A stretch of DNA of 64,000 nt from Deltaproteobacteria bacterium HGW-Deltaproteobacteria-15 (GCA_002840535.1 PHBH01000008.1:1-64000); one strand, 5' to 3'; shown: positions 16,762-25,977, counted from the stretch's first letter. Translations and numbers: made by a program. The notes: generated by a model from the sequence alone, not told the origin.

Positions 16762-18054
16762 TCAGACTGTGACTTGATAGACCTCCACCGGATCCTTGAA
16801 ATTTTTCAATTCGACTCTGCCGACCAGGGTCAGATGGAAGGAGTTCTCAATCCTGCGCGCAGTTCCTTTTCCCACCAGAATCTGTCCCCCCTGAGCGTAA
16901 TCACAAAGCCGCGCCGCCATTATTGTTACAGCGCCTGATGCCGTGAACGTCCACCGATCTCCACCGGTCCCCGTCATCTTGGTGGGTCCGATATGCACCT
17001 CGCCCGAACAGACGCCGATATTCACCTGAATAGGAAAGAGGCCGTTGTCTTTGTTTTCTTCCGACACGCTGAGACAGTGTTCTTGAATCTCCAACGCTGC
17101 ATTGATGGCATTATGAGATCGTTTGAAGGGATCGCGTTCCATGAAGATGACCATCATCCCGTCCCCTGCCAATTCGTTGATGTCCCCCCCATATTTTTGG
17201 ATAATGTCATAAAAGCAGGAAAAGTAGTCTTCAATGACCCGGTTGATTCTTTCCATGGAATAGGTGTGCAGCAGGGTGGTAAAGCCTTCGATGTCCAGAA
17301 AAAGGATGGTTGCATCCTGGATATGCCTGTTCATATGTCCTTTGTCCGGATCATTCTCGATGATGCTTTTCATTGTTTCCGGAACAAAATTTGCCATGAC
17401 GTTCTTGATCTTGTCGAGCCGCTCCTTTTCTCGGATCACCCTGTGATGTTCCATATCCATCACCGCCATGGCTTGTTCCCGCTCCCGCACGAAGTATTGC
17501 AGAAGCACATAAAATATGATGGAGACACCTCCGAGGTTCATAATGAAGAATATTGTCCTGATCAACGGAGGAATAGGAGTGACTTCCGCTGCGGGTTTCC
17601 CTCCGAGCATCCCCGAGACGATCATAAGCGCCAGGTAGGAAAGAAACCAGCGCAGGGCCTGGCCAGTCCCTGCAAACATGAGCGCGCCGATGGGGGCGAG
17701 GATGGACCAGATCATCACCGTGCCGGAGGCGTCGAATCCGCCAAGGCTGAACTGGACCAAAAAGGGCAGGAGAAGGATGAGCAGCAGCTGAACGGATCGA
17801 AAGAATCGAAAGAGCTTTGTCCTGAAGAATACATAGAGACTCGCCCCGGACATTACGGAATAGCCGAGCGGGAACAGCGCAGGCAGCGTCAAGCCCAAGG
17901 CAAGATACGCCATCCCCCACAGGAGCCCTGCCATGCAGTAAATGCTCGCCAGAAATACCAGGATTGCTTTGCGCAATCTCTCATCAGGCGTATCCACATC
18001 GAGACTGCCTGCACTCCCGAGGCGTTCGATCCAGGATTGAAGCGGCTTTTTCAT
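16762..18054 (-). CDS. Membrane-anchored class III adenylate/guanylate cyclase
   Basis: A 430-residue protein. Residues 25-200 contain about six membrane segments, followed by a signalling helix and a class III cyclase domain (residues 225-430). Metal-binding Asp residues are present (LFLDIEGFTTL and INELAGDGMMVIF). In the position where most cyclases have VNxAARL, this protein has VTIMAARL, so the transition-state Asn is replaced by Thr and activity or specificity may differ. Its ATG overlaps the TGA of a HEPN remnant. It makes a cyclic nucleotide second messenger if active. Confidence 0.85.
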   Translation of the reverse strand: MKKPLQSWIERLGSAGSLDVDTPDERLRKAILVFLASIYCMAGLLWGMAYLALGLTLPALFPLGYSVMSGASLYVFFRTKLFRFFRSVQLLLILLLPFLVQFSLGGFDASGTVMIWSILAPIGALMFAGTGQALRWFLSYLALMIVSGMLGGKPAAEVTPIPPLIRTIFFIMNLGGVSIIFYVLLQYFVREREQAMAVMDMEHHRVIREKERLDKIKNVMANFVPETMKSIIENDPDKGHMNRHIQDATILFLDIEGFTTLLHTYSMERINRVIEDYFSCFYDIIQKYGGDINELAGDGMMVIFMERDPFKRSHNAINAALEIQEHCLSVSEENKDNGLFPIQVNIGVCSGEVHIGPTKMTGTGGDRWTFTASGAVTIMAARLCDYAQGGQILVGKGTARRIENSFHLTLVGRVELKNFKDPVEVYQVTV

Positions 18055-18386
18055 TGAATTTGTTCTTGCTCAAATTGAAGGAAGGAGCTGAGGGTTTTTG
18101 TGATGACTTGTCGCACGCGGTTCGCGGCGCTCTTGGCTATAGCCGCTTCTTGTTCGGTGAAACGGGTGGACCAGTGAACCGGATAACGCGTTTCGATTTC
18201 GATATCACCCATACAAGACCCCGCCTTCTTTGAGCATCGCTTTCAGGAATGGATCGCCCATTTCAAGACGCTTTTCAAATCTTCCTGCCCGGAAACAAGA
18301 AAGTCGACTTTTCGGGTCCGTATTTGTGGACGATTCGGATTGTAATGCTTTACGATTTCCTTTTCGAAATTTATTGGCCTTTTCAT
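18051..18386 (-). pseudogene. Remnant of an MNT nucleotidyltransferase / HEPN toxin-antitoxin pair
   Basis: A frame from ATG 18386 reads MKRPINFEKEIVKHYNPN, the start of an MNT minimal nucleotidyltransferase. It then jumps to KVDFLVSGQE, so the GS...DxD catalytic segment is deleted. A one-base frameshift leads to the typical end MGDPFLKAMLKEGGVLYG (stop near 18205). Its stop overlaps ATG 18212 of a 53-residue frame with the C-terminal part of a HEPN protein (ETRYPVHWSTRFTEQEAAIAKSAANRVRQVI), which lacks the N-terminal half and the Rx4-6H motif. Both partners are clearly dead. The HEPN stop overlaps the cyclase start. Confidence 0.65.
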
Positions 18387-18457
18387 CTGGAATTACCGTG
18401 ATCTTAGGGGGATACGATTCGAAAGTCAAGAGGCGCCGGGTGGCAGAACATGAATTG

Positions 18458-18840
18458 TCAATCCTTGTTAGTGACGGTTGATCGGTACCCGGCCGGATCT
18501 CCGACAAAGGGCAGGATGAGAAGCCATGGCAGGGTGAGCCTCTTAGGGTCCCGAAACTGGGGAAGACCGATCGTCATCCCAAGGTGCCCTTTCTCCGGTT
18601 GGACCTTGTAGGTGCCGAGCAGCCGATCCCACCAGGGCGGATTGAAGCCGTAATAGCTGTTCGTTTCCCGGATGATGACGGAATGATGAACCCGGTGCAC
18701 GTCCGGCGTCACGACCAGAAGCCGAAGAATCCGGTCAACACTTTCCGGTATACGGATGTTGCTGTGATTGAACATGGTGGTGGAATTAAGTGCCGCCTCG
18801 AAGATGAGCACCGCCAGGGCAGAGGGTCCAATGCTCCATG
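18458..18840 (-). pseudogene. 5'-truncated sterol desaturase/fatty acid hydroxylase fragment
   Basis: About 125 residues match the C-terminal third of the membrane fatty acid hydroxylase superfamily, including a His box HRVHH and the following SYYGFNPPWWDRLLGTY. The earlier membrane helices and other His boxes needed for the di-iron centre are absent. Homology begins exactly after the stop of the thioredoxin-fold gene upstream, so a deletion or insertion joined the two. Confidence 0.65.
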
Positions 18841-18842
18841 AC

Positions 18843-19103
18843 TCACAGTTGTCTTCGAATGGCGGAGTCAAGTTTGTCCTCGGAAATATCGGCCTTTTCC
18901 ACCAGCACTTCTTCCCCAATCATAATGGCGGGTGCGCCTGGAAGACCGAGCCTGGAATATGGTTCCGTTGCGTATTCTTCCCTTGGCTTTGAAATAACTT
19001 GAACTTCAATGCCGAATTTTTCACCCAGACCGGGCATCATCTCCTTGAAGTGCATTCAGATCTTTCCGTTCGGCTCATTGAGAAAAAATCTTACTTTCAA
19101 CAT
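18843..19103 (-). CDS. Thioredoxin-fold protein with in-frame UGA (probable selenocysteine), copy A
   Basis: ATG 19103 follows GAGGAGCAGG. The frame reads MLKVRFFLNEPNGKI, then TGA at 19058-19056 (residue 16), then MHFKEMMPGLGEKFGIEVQVI and a normal end at QL (86 residues in all). The UGA sits where the redox Cys opens helix 1 of a thioredoxin or glutaredoxin fold. The rest shows the usual beta-hairpin with the cis-Pro (GAPAIMIGEEVLVE). No other Cys is present. A hairpin with loop GGTCT lies 21-33 nt after the UGA. The neighbouring paralogue has UGA at the same position. It is probably a small oxidoreductase. Confidence 0.68.
19023..19035 (-). promoter_or_regulatory. Candidate bSECIS hairpin for thioredoxin-fold copy A
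   Basis: GCCC-GGTCT-GGGT folds with a five-nt loop 21 nt after the UGA. The GGTCT loop is the same as the SelB-binding loop of E. coli fdhF. Confidence 0.5.
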
Positions 19104-19120
19104 ATCCTGCTCCTCTTGCT

Positions 19121-19445
19121 CTACGCGTTTCTTTTCAAAAGACGACCCAGGAACCCGCGTTTCTGCTGCTCCAGTGGAGGAAGCCCCAGATTCCTTCTGA
19201 TGGCGGCCTCCAGCTTTTCTTCATTCACGTCCGAACCCTCGACCAGGATCTCTTCTCCCACCATCACCGCCGGGGCAACTGGAAGATCCAGCTCGAAATA
19301 CTCATCCGTCTGATACTGATCCTTCGGCTTTGAAATGGTCTTCGATCTCAATTTTGTACTTTTCGCCCAACCTGGGCATCATCGCCTTGAAATGCTTTCA
19401 GGGCTTCCCATTGGGCTCATTGGGGAAGAATCTCACCTGGAGCAT
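19121..19445 (-). pseudogene. Thioredoxin-fold protein with in-frame UGA, copy B, frameshifted
   Basis: ATG 19445 (AAAGGA upstream) starts MLQVRFFPNEPNGKP, followed by TGA at 19400-19398, again residue 16, then KHFKAMMPRLGEKYKIEI. Near 19344 one extra base shifts the frame. The other frame continues KTISKPKDQYQTDEYFEL...VAPAVMVGEEILVEGSD and ends with a basic tail GFLGRLLKRNA. The two copies align without gaps apart from this base. Either copy B is a recent pseudogene or the assembly has a one-base error. Its end lies 17 bp before copy A. Confidence 0.6.
19365..19377 (-). promoter_or_regulatory. Candidate bSECIS hairpin for thioredoxin-fold copy B
   Basis: GCCC-AGGTT-GGGC forms a perfect 4-bp stem 21 nt after the UGA, at the same distance as in copy A. 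Confidence 0.45.
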
Positions 19446-19860
19446 ACGCGATCCTTTCAGCCATCCCACACTCCTCCTCTCAACCGAACTTCCTATGGAA
19501 CAATATGGCTGAAGATTCTTTCCTGTCCAACAAAGGACTTCTAGATCAATGGGCGAGGAAGAGGGCGTCGAGGACCAGGGGCGCCACAAGAAAACCCCTT
19601 GCATGTCGGCTACTCAGGCTGGATCGGCACAATGGAAGGGCGCTTGGCTCAGAGCTCAAAGTCGGAAGGATAGACTGTATATTGAGTTTTTTGGGGATTG
19701 AACGCTCCGATTTCCTCCAGGAAGTCAAGGGCTGCAATCGTGTGCGAACGCTTCAATTCCTTGATGCATTCCCACAGGACAGCTCGCAGAGCATGCCGCT
19801 TATAAAGAACACTCCCTCCAAGCGTCCATCCTCTTCATCTCTCAGAAAAGCAGGATTTAC
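19446..19860. other. Intergenic region, no supported gene
   Basis: Short frames on both strands show no family and no ribosome-binding site. The promoter for the thioredoxin-fold pair should lie near its left end. Confidence 0.45.
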
Positions 19861-20337
19861 TCATAACGCATTCTGATTTACGGCTCGATTGATGTCGGAA
19901 TCAGAATCTTTCAGTTCTAACACCGGAGAATAATGCAGCTTCACACGAATCCTGCTGCCATCGGGAGGGATGAAAGGGAAGCGGGCCTCAAAATGGGATG
20001 CTTTGCCCCTGAACCTTGTCGGAATGGTCTTGGGATCATAATGAACGCTGGTCTGCCCCAGCAATTCCCCTCCGGGACCGATAACGACCACATCCACGTG
20101 CCCGGTGCCTTGTGTGTGAGTAAAGTGACTTCTCAATAAACCGGAAACGATCATCTCTCTGTTCTTTTCCTCGGCATGCACCCATGAGATATAGATGGGG
20201 CTGGATTCAACGCGTTCAATGGTAAAGTTTTTTCCTCCAGCCACTTGCACGCTGTTGTACGTGCATCCGGCCGGAATCAAGCCCGAGCACAGAAGGATGA
20301 GTGCGACAATGACACCCGAGCGAATTCTGGATTTCAT
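19861..20337 (-). CDS. Hypothetical lipoprotein of the RND efflux operon
   Basis: A 158-residue protein with a lipoprotein signal peptide (LLCSGLIPAGC, Cys25 lipidated). The mature part is a beta-rich domain of unknown family (VDVVVIGPGGELLGQTSVHYDP, FEARFPFIPPDGSRIRVKLHYSP). Its ATG overlaps the stop of the RND pump gene as ATGA, so it belongs to the efflux operon and may be a periplasmic metal-handling or stability factor. Confidence 0.7.
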   Translation of the reverse strand: MKSRIRSGVIVALILLCSGLIPAGCTYNSVQVAGGKNFTIERVESSPIYISWVHAEEKNREMIVSGLLRSHFTHTQGTGHVDVVVIGPGGELLGQTSVHYDPKTIPTRFRGKASHFEARFPFIPPDGSRIRVKLHYSPVLELKDSDSDINRAVNQNAL

Positions 20338-23300
20338 AGCATTCCCTCCATTCCCAACGAACCCATCACAGCCGCCCTGCCTTCCGTCTCCGGTTCGGCC
20401 TGCCTCTTCGCAAACCAGCCGTACATCGAAGGGATGAGCAGCAGCGTCAGAAGCGTGGATGTGATCAATCCCCCCACTACCACGGTTGCGAGCGGCTTCT
20501 GGATTTCGGAACCTGCACCATCGGCGAAGAGCATCGGAATCAGGCTGAAGATGGCGATGGATGCGGTCATCAGCACGGGGCGCAATCTGTCTGCGCTCCC
20601 TCTGAGAATCGCCTGTGTCAGATCGAGCCCTTCCTCGTCATGCAACTGGGAAATGCGCGACACCAGCACAACCCCGTTCAGCACGGCCACCCCGAAGAGC
20701 ACGATAAACCCAACCGAAGCCGGAACCGACAGGTAGAGTCCGGAGACCCAGAGCGAGAATACACCGCCGATCAGCGCGAAGGGCAGATTGAGGATCACCA
20801 GGAGGGCGAGTCTTATTGATCGGAACGTCGCAAAGAGAAGAAGAAGAATGATACCCACAGCGACGGGTGTGATAATCATCAGCTTGGCCATGGCCCGCTG
20901 CTGGTTCTCAAATTGTCCACCCCAGGTGATGTAATACCCCGGAGGGAGTTTAACGGTTTCCGCTATCTTTCCTTTTGCTTCTGCGACGAAACCCCCGATG
21001 TCTCTCCCTTCGATATTCATCTCTATGCCGATTCTCCGCAGCCCGTCATCCCTGCTGATTTGGGCCGGGCCTTCGGTGAGAGAGATTTTTGCAAGCTGAC
21101 TCAAGGGAATGTTCGGACCTGCGGTTGTCGGCACCAGGATGCTGCCGATCGTTTCAATGGAGTTTCTGCTCGTCTCCGGCAGACGGACAACAATGTCGAA
21201 ACTCCTGTTCTCTTCATAGAGCCTGGATGCCGATTTGCCGGCAATCGCGATTTCGACGATGTTCTGAATATCGCTGATGTTCAATCCGTAGCGTGCAATC
21301 TTCGGCCGGTCTACCTCAATGGTTAGATACGGCTGCCCGGTCACCTTTTCCGAGAGGAGATCTGTTGCACCCTCAATTTTGGAAAGCACCCGCGTCATTT
21401 CGTCCGCGATCGATTTCAGCTTTTCAATATCCTCGCCAAAAAGCCTCAGGATCAGCTGTGCCCGGGTTCCGGCCACAAGTTCGTCGATCCTGCACTGTAT
21501 CGGCTGGCTGAAGCCGAAGCCTATTCCGGGAATCACCTCCAGGGCCTCTCGCATCTGTCCCATCAATTCCTCCCGGCTCAGATCGGTTTTCCATTCCGTT
21601 TTCGGCTTCAACACCCCGACATAGGCGGTCTTGTCCGGACCGCGCGTATCGAGAGCCACACCGGTTTGTCCCGTTCGCGAAACCACCGTATCCAGCTCCG
21701 GGAACGATTTCAGCTTTTCACCCACGAGTCGATTGATCTCCATCGCTCTATCCAGCGAAACACCGGGAAGGAGGGATACATCCATATCGAATGCCCCTTC
21801 GTCCATGATGGGTATGAATTCCGTGCCAAGCCGCGGAACGGTCACGAGGGTGAGGAGAAGGAGGACGCAGGCGGAGGACAGGACCAGGGTTCTCTTCTTC
21901 ATGCTGTGTTTGAGCGCCGGCAGGTAGATCTTCTTTGCCAGCCTCATGATGACGCTTTCCTTTTCCGGCTGCGGCTTCAGGATCAACGCGCATAAAACCG
22001 GGATCACGAAGATTGAAAGAACGAGGGATGAGAGAAGGGCAATGGCAACGGTTATTGCAAGGGGGCCGAACATCTTCCCTTCGATTCCTTCAAGGGCAAG
22101 GATAGGGATGAACGTGATCGCGATGATCAGCTCCCCGAGGATGCTCGGCTTCCTCACCTCGAGGACCGCCTTGAGCACGGTGGTGTGGGTCTTCGCACCA
22201 TGACCGTTCTCACTGAGATGCCTCTGCACGTTTTCCACCTGAATGATGGTTGCATCCACGATCATGCCTATGGAAATGGCCAACCCGCCAAGGGACATCA
22301 GGTTGGCGCTCAGCCCGGCGATCTTCATGACAATGAAGGTGGAGAGAAGAGAAAGGGGCAGGGCGATCAATACGACAAAGGAGGCCCTGAAGCTTCTGAG
22401 CAACAGGTAGAGAACGACCAGCACCAGGAAACCGCCTTCGATCAACGCCTTTTTGACCGTGGCGACACTTGCGCTCACGATGTCGGCGCGGTCGTAGTAG
22501 GGGGTTATCTTGATCCCTTTCGGCAGAATATTGTTCTCGTTGATTTCCTGGACCTTTTCCTTGACCCTTTTCACCACTTCACGGCTGTTCTCTCCCCGAA
22601 GCATCATGACGATTCCACCGACAGCCTCGTCCTTGCCGTTGATCATGGCGGCCCCTTGTCTTACCGCCTGGCCGACCTTCACTTCAGCGACGTCTTTGAT
22701 GGTTGTCGGCGTGCCGCCGTGGGATTTGAGAACAATGCTCTCGATGTCCGCCGTATCCTTGATGAGTCCCACGCCTCTGACGATGTACTGATCCGAATGT
22801 TTCTCGAGTACGTTTCCGCCGGCATTCTGGTTGTTCCTCTCGATAGCCGCATATACCTGGTCGATGGAAATCCCATACTTCAAGAGCCTGTCCGGCAAGA
22901 CCACCACCTGGTACTGTTTGAAATACCCCCCGAAGGCGTTTATTTCATTGACCCCCGGAACGCTTTTCAGCAGCGGATTGACGATCCACTCCTGAACCGT
23001 TCTCAAATCGGTCAGATGTTCTATTTTCTGCTTCGGATCGCCGTCCATTTGACCTTGGAGAGTGAACTGGTAGATCTCCCCCATAACCGTCGCAATCGGT
23101 CCCATCTCCACTTCAACGCCCTTGGGGACGCTCTCCTTCGCTTCGGCCAGTCTCTCGAAAACAAGCTGGCGGGCAAAGTAGATGTCGACATCATCATCAA
23201 AGACGATGGTGACGAGAGAAAGACCGAACTTCGTGACGGAGCGCAGCTGCTTTACCTTCGGAAGCCCGCGCATCGACATTTCGATGGGATAGGTCACCGA

Positions 23301-23489
23301 ACGCTCGATTTCCAAGGCAGAGAGGCCGTCCGCACGGCCTACCACTTCCACCTGGATGTTGGTGACGTCGGGAAAGGCGTCAATGGGGAGCTTGATATAG
23401 GAATAAATCCCGAACGCCACAAGGAGCAGCGAGAAGAGGATGATCGTGCCTTTCTGTCTGAGGACTACTGCAATGATTTTTTCCAGCAT
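20334..23489 (-). CDS. Heavy-metal efflux RND pump, CusA/CzcA type
   Basis: About 1051 residues with the duplicated RND layout: a first membrane helix (GTIILFSLLLVAFGIYSYIKLP), a large periplasmic domain, a six-helix bundle, then the same again. The end of the first helix and its Asp (YIKLPIDAFPDVTNIQVEV) and the fourth-helix motif GMIVDATIIQVENV are diagnostic of the HME-RND subfamily, which exports Cu(I)/Ag(I) or Zn/Co/Cd using proton force. I use ATG 23489 (GAGG upstream). A TTG at 23504 is also open. Flanked by its adaptor and TolC-like partners. Confidence 0.92.
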   Translation of the reverse strand: MLEKIIAVVLRQKGTIILFSLLLVAFGIYSYIKLPIDAFPDVTNIQVEVVGRADGLSALEIERSVTYPIEMSMRGLPKVKQLRSVTKFGLSLVTIVFDDDVDIYFARQLVFERLAEAKESVPKGVEVEMGPIATVMGEIYQFTLQGQMDGDPKQKIEHLTDLRTVQEWIVNPLLKSVPGVNEINAFGGYFKQYQVVVLPDRLLKYGISIDQVYAAIERNNQNAGGNVLEKHSDQYIVRGVGLIKDTADIESIVLKSHGGTPTTIKDVAEVKVGQAVRQGAAMINGKDEAVGGIVMMLRGENSREVVKRVKEKVQEINENNILPKGIKITPYYDRADIVSASVATVKKALIEGGFLVLVVLYLLLRSFRASFVVLIALPLSLLSTFIVMKIAGLSANLMSLGGLAISIGMIVDATIIQVENVQRHLSENGHGAKTHTTVLKAVLEVRKPSILGELIIAITFIPILALEGIEGKMFGPLAITVAIALLSSLVLSIFVIPVLCALILKPQPEKESVIMRLAKKIYLPALKHSMKKRTLVLSSACVLLLLTLVTVPRLGTEFIPIMDEGAFDMDVSLLPGVSLDRAMEINRLVGEKLKSFPELDTVVSRTGQTGVALDTRGPDKTAYVGVLKPKTEWKTDLSREELMGQMREALEVIPGIGFGFSQPIQCRIDELVAGTRAQLILRLFGEDIEKLKSIADEMTRVLSKIEGATDLLSEKVTGQPYLTIEVDRPKIARYGLNISDIQNIVEIAIAGKSASRLYEENRSFDIVVRLPETSRNSIETIGSILVPTTAGPNIPLSQLAKISLTEGPAQISRDDGLRRIGIEMNIEGRDIGGFVAEAKGKIAETVKLPPGYYITWGGQFENQQRAMAKLMIITPVAVGIILLLLFATFRSIRLALLVILNLPFALIGGVFSLWVSGLYLSVPASVGFIVLFGVAVLNGVVLVSRISQLHDEEGLDLTQAILRGSADRLRPVLMTASIAIFSLIPMLFADGAGSEIQKPLATVVVGGLITSTLLTLLLIPSMYGWFAKRQAEPETEGRAAVMGSLGMEGML

Positions 23490-23500
23490 AGCTATGGACC

Positions 23501-24739
23501 TCAATGCTCATGAACTTCGAGCGTTCCCTTTTTCAGCTCCGATTTGAGGGCGAACACCCCCTTGGCGACCACCGCATCTCCGGCCTTCAGGCCCTCCTTG
23601 ATCTCGATAGTCTCTCCTGAGACGCGGCCGATGGAAACCCGTCTCGGAGCAAATCTGCCTTCCCCTTCATCTACGAAAACGTATCTCTCGGAGCCGTCAA
23701 GGAAGATTGCCTCTTCCGGAACAGCGATGATCTTCTCAGCCAATGGTTCTTTGATGGAATCCATGGAAACCGTCGCGAACATCCCCGGTTTCATGAACCC
23801 ATCTTTGTTGTCTATCGTTACGCGGGCCTTCACCGTCCGCGTATTCTGATCCATGAAGTCCCCTACATAGGAGATATTCCCCTTGAACGGCGTGTCGGGA
23901 TACGCGGCTACGAGAAGCTTCACTTCCATTCCGGCCTTCAGGCGGCCCAGGTCCTTTTCGTAAACGTCGATGACGACCCACAGGGACGAGAGGTCGGAAA
24001 CAATGAAGAGCGTCTTTTCGGGGCTCACCATCTCCCCCGGGGTAACCGTTTTTTCCACGACCGCCCCCGGAATGGGAGAAGAGATGACCATGAGGAGATG
24101 GTTGTTCTTCACCGCATCGGATGGACTCCCCAGTTTCGATTCTTCCACACCGAGGATCCTGAGCCTCTTTGCACTCAAGGCAAGATCAGCCTCCGCCTCA
24201 CTCAATTCCTGCCTCGCCTGGAGCACGTCCTTTTCAGGCGCTATCTTCTTCTCGAAGAGCGTTTCTTCGCGCTTGAGATTTGCCGCGGCGAGGGATCGCT
24301 TCCCCTTGGACTTCGCATACTCGGACCACGCCTGGTCAAGCTCCACGCTTTCGAGATATGCGAGGGGCTGACCGGCCTTCACCCGGTCCCCCAGCACGGC
24401 CGTAACCTTCGCTATCCTGCCGGCGACCTTTGCCCCGATTCTCGACATTCTGTCGTTGTTCGGCTCTATGACCGCCGTAGCCGTCAGGGACGGGCCGAAA
24501 CCGGTCAGGGTCACCTCCTTAACCTCCACTCCGGCAGCCTTCATCTGCTCGGGAGAGAGTACGACATCACCAGAGTGCTCAGTTTCATCACCGTCATGAT
24601 CGTCCTTGTGCTGATCAACGGTTGCCGAAGCCTTCGCCTCCTTCGGGCTCTCTACCCTGTCGCAGCTTACGAGTACGGTGAGCGCAACGAACAGCACAAC
24701 GGCTGCGGTCAACGAATTGCTTAAGACTTGCAGTTTCAT
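23501..24739 (-). CDS. Efflux RND periplasmic adaptor, CusB type
   Basis: A 412-residue lipoprotein (VLVSC lipobox) that joins the RND pump to its outer-membrane channel. After the signal peptide there is a metal-binding His/Asp-rich stretch (HKDDHDGDETEHSGD). Next comes an adaptor core with lipoyl halves (IGAKVAGRIAKVTAVLGDRVKAGQPLAYLES and its partner), an alpha hairpin (residues 150-200), and beta-barrel and membrane-proximal domains, ending EVHEH. Its start overlaps the stop of the TolC-like gene, and its stop lies just before the pump start. Confidence 0.9.
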   Translation of the reverse strand: MKLQVLSNSLTAAVVLFVALTVLVSCDRVESPKEAKASATVDQHKDDHDGDETEHSGDVVLSPEQMKAAGVEVKEVTLTGFGPSLTATAVIEPNNDRMSRIGAKVAGRIAKVTAVLGDRVKAGQPLAYLESVELDQAWSEYAKSKGKRSLAAANLKREETLFEKKIAPEKDVLQARQELSEAEADLALSAKRLRILGVEESKLGSPSDAVKNNHLLMVISSPIPGAVVEKTVTPGEMVSPEKTLFIVSDLSSLWVVIDVYEKDLGRLKAGMEVKLLVAAYPDTPFKGNISYVGDFMDQNTRTVKARVTIDNKDGFMKPGMFATVSMDSIKEPLAEKIIAVPEEAIFLDGSERYVFVDEGEGRFAPRRVSIGRVSGETIEIKEGLKAGDAVVAKGVFALKSELKKGTLEVHEH

Positions 24740-25977
24740 CTAAGATTCCCTCCGGTCGTTCGTTCCATGTTGTTAATCGCCTGCTCCGCCCGAAGGAGCG
24801 CGTCGAGGTACGCGAACCGTACGTCGATGGCATCCCTCTGGGCAAGACGGATGTCGTAGAAGCCGATCTTCCCCTCTTTGAAGGCGAGGTTGAGGAGATC
24901 GAGGTTTTCGAGAGACTTGACCACTATCTCCTTTTTGTAGAGGGACAATTGGCGAAGTGAGGAGACGAGATTCGTGTAGGCCTCATCGAACTCCCGCTCT
25001 ATTGTAAGGTCCAGCCCCGCCCTTTTGATCCTCGCTTGCTCCAGCCTGGCCCGGGCTTCTCTCCTCTCCGCCTGCTTCCTGTCGAAAAGGGGTATGGAGA
25101 TGGAAAGGACCATGCCCACATCGCTCCGCAGTTCGTCGCGGTCGTAGAACGCACCCAGGCTGGGGTTGGGAATCGCCTCCCTCCGGACGAGATCCACAGC
25201 CCGGTTTGACCTGTCCACCTCAAGTGCTGCCGCCTTGATATCGGGTCTCTCCCGCAGAGCATTCCTGAGCGTTTGCCTGTCAGGGACGCCGATCACATCC
25301 GGGGTTAGCTCCCCTTCGACAACCGAAGGGAGCAGATCAATCCCGGTTCCCGTCACCCCCTGCAGTGAGAGGATTGCGTCCCGATGAGACTGTTCGGCGG
25401 CCACGAGCTCGCTCCTCGCCTTGACTGCCTCAACCTCCGCCAGGTTCACCTCGAGGGCCGAGACGTCTCCTGCACGGTATTTGGTCCTCGTCAGATCGAG
25501 AAGGTCCTCCCGGAGCTTTACAACCTCTTTTGCAAGGGAAATTCTTTCTTTGGACGCCAAGGCCGTTGCATAGGCCTCCTTCACCTCGTGCCGCAACATC
25601 CTCTCCCTGTCCGCGATTTCGAAACCGACCCTGGAGAGATTCTTCTGCGCCACTTCTATTCTGATGGACCTCTGACCCGCGACCTCGAACTCCTGGGAGA
25701 GTCTCACCCCATAGTTGGTCACCGATCCGCCTTCTTCTTCGGGGTCCATCTCTCTTCTGGAACCGCTTGTCTCAAGGACGGGATTTGCGATCAATGGAAG
25801 CCGGGCCTTATCAAGCTGTGCCTCTGCGGACTCTGCTTCGAGGCGAAGCTCCTGAAGTTCAGGGTTCTGCCTGAGGGCGGTTGCCAGCGCTTCTTCTAAG
25901 GTCATGGCGTGGGAAGACGACGCGGAAACAGCCCCGACAATGCCAAACCATAGAAGCATCATGCACAGACGAATCAT
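24736..25977 (-). CDS. TolC-family outer membrane efflux protein, CusC type
   Basis: A 413-residue protein with a signal peptide (to ...SASSSHA) and two TolC-type repeats of long amphipathic helices (EEALATALRQNPELQELRLEAESAEAQLDKARLP at the start, RERPDIKAAALEVDRSNRAVDLVRREAIPNPSLG in the middle). It forms the outer-membrane channel of the tripartite metal pump. First of the four overlapping genes. Confidence 0.9.
   Translation of the reverse strand: MIRLCMMLLWFGIVGAVSASSSHAMTLEEALATALRQNPELQELRLEAESAEAQLDKARLPLIANPVLETSGSRREMDPEEEGGSVTNYGVRLSQEFEVAGQRSIRIEVAQKNLSRVGFEIADRERMLRHEVKEAYATALASKERISLAKEVVKLREDLLDLTRTKYRAGDVSALEVNLAEVEAVKARSELVAAEQSHRDAILSLQGVTGTGIDLLPSVVEGELTPDVIGVPDRQTLRNALRERPDIKAAALEVDRSNRAVDLVRREAIPNPSLGAFYDRDELRSDVGMVLSISIPLFDRKQAERREARARLEQARIKRAGLDLTIEREFDEAYTNLVSSLRQLSLYKKEIVVKSLENLDLLNLAFKEGKIGFYDIRLAQRDAIDVRFAYLDALLRAEQAINNMERTTGGNLR

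Noticed and set aside
22185..23513. Long plus-strand frame of 442 codons
   Set aside because: It lies antisense to the CusA-type pump and is rich in His/Asp as expected from reverse-complement codons. No family is seen.
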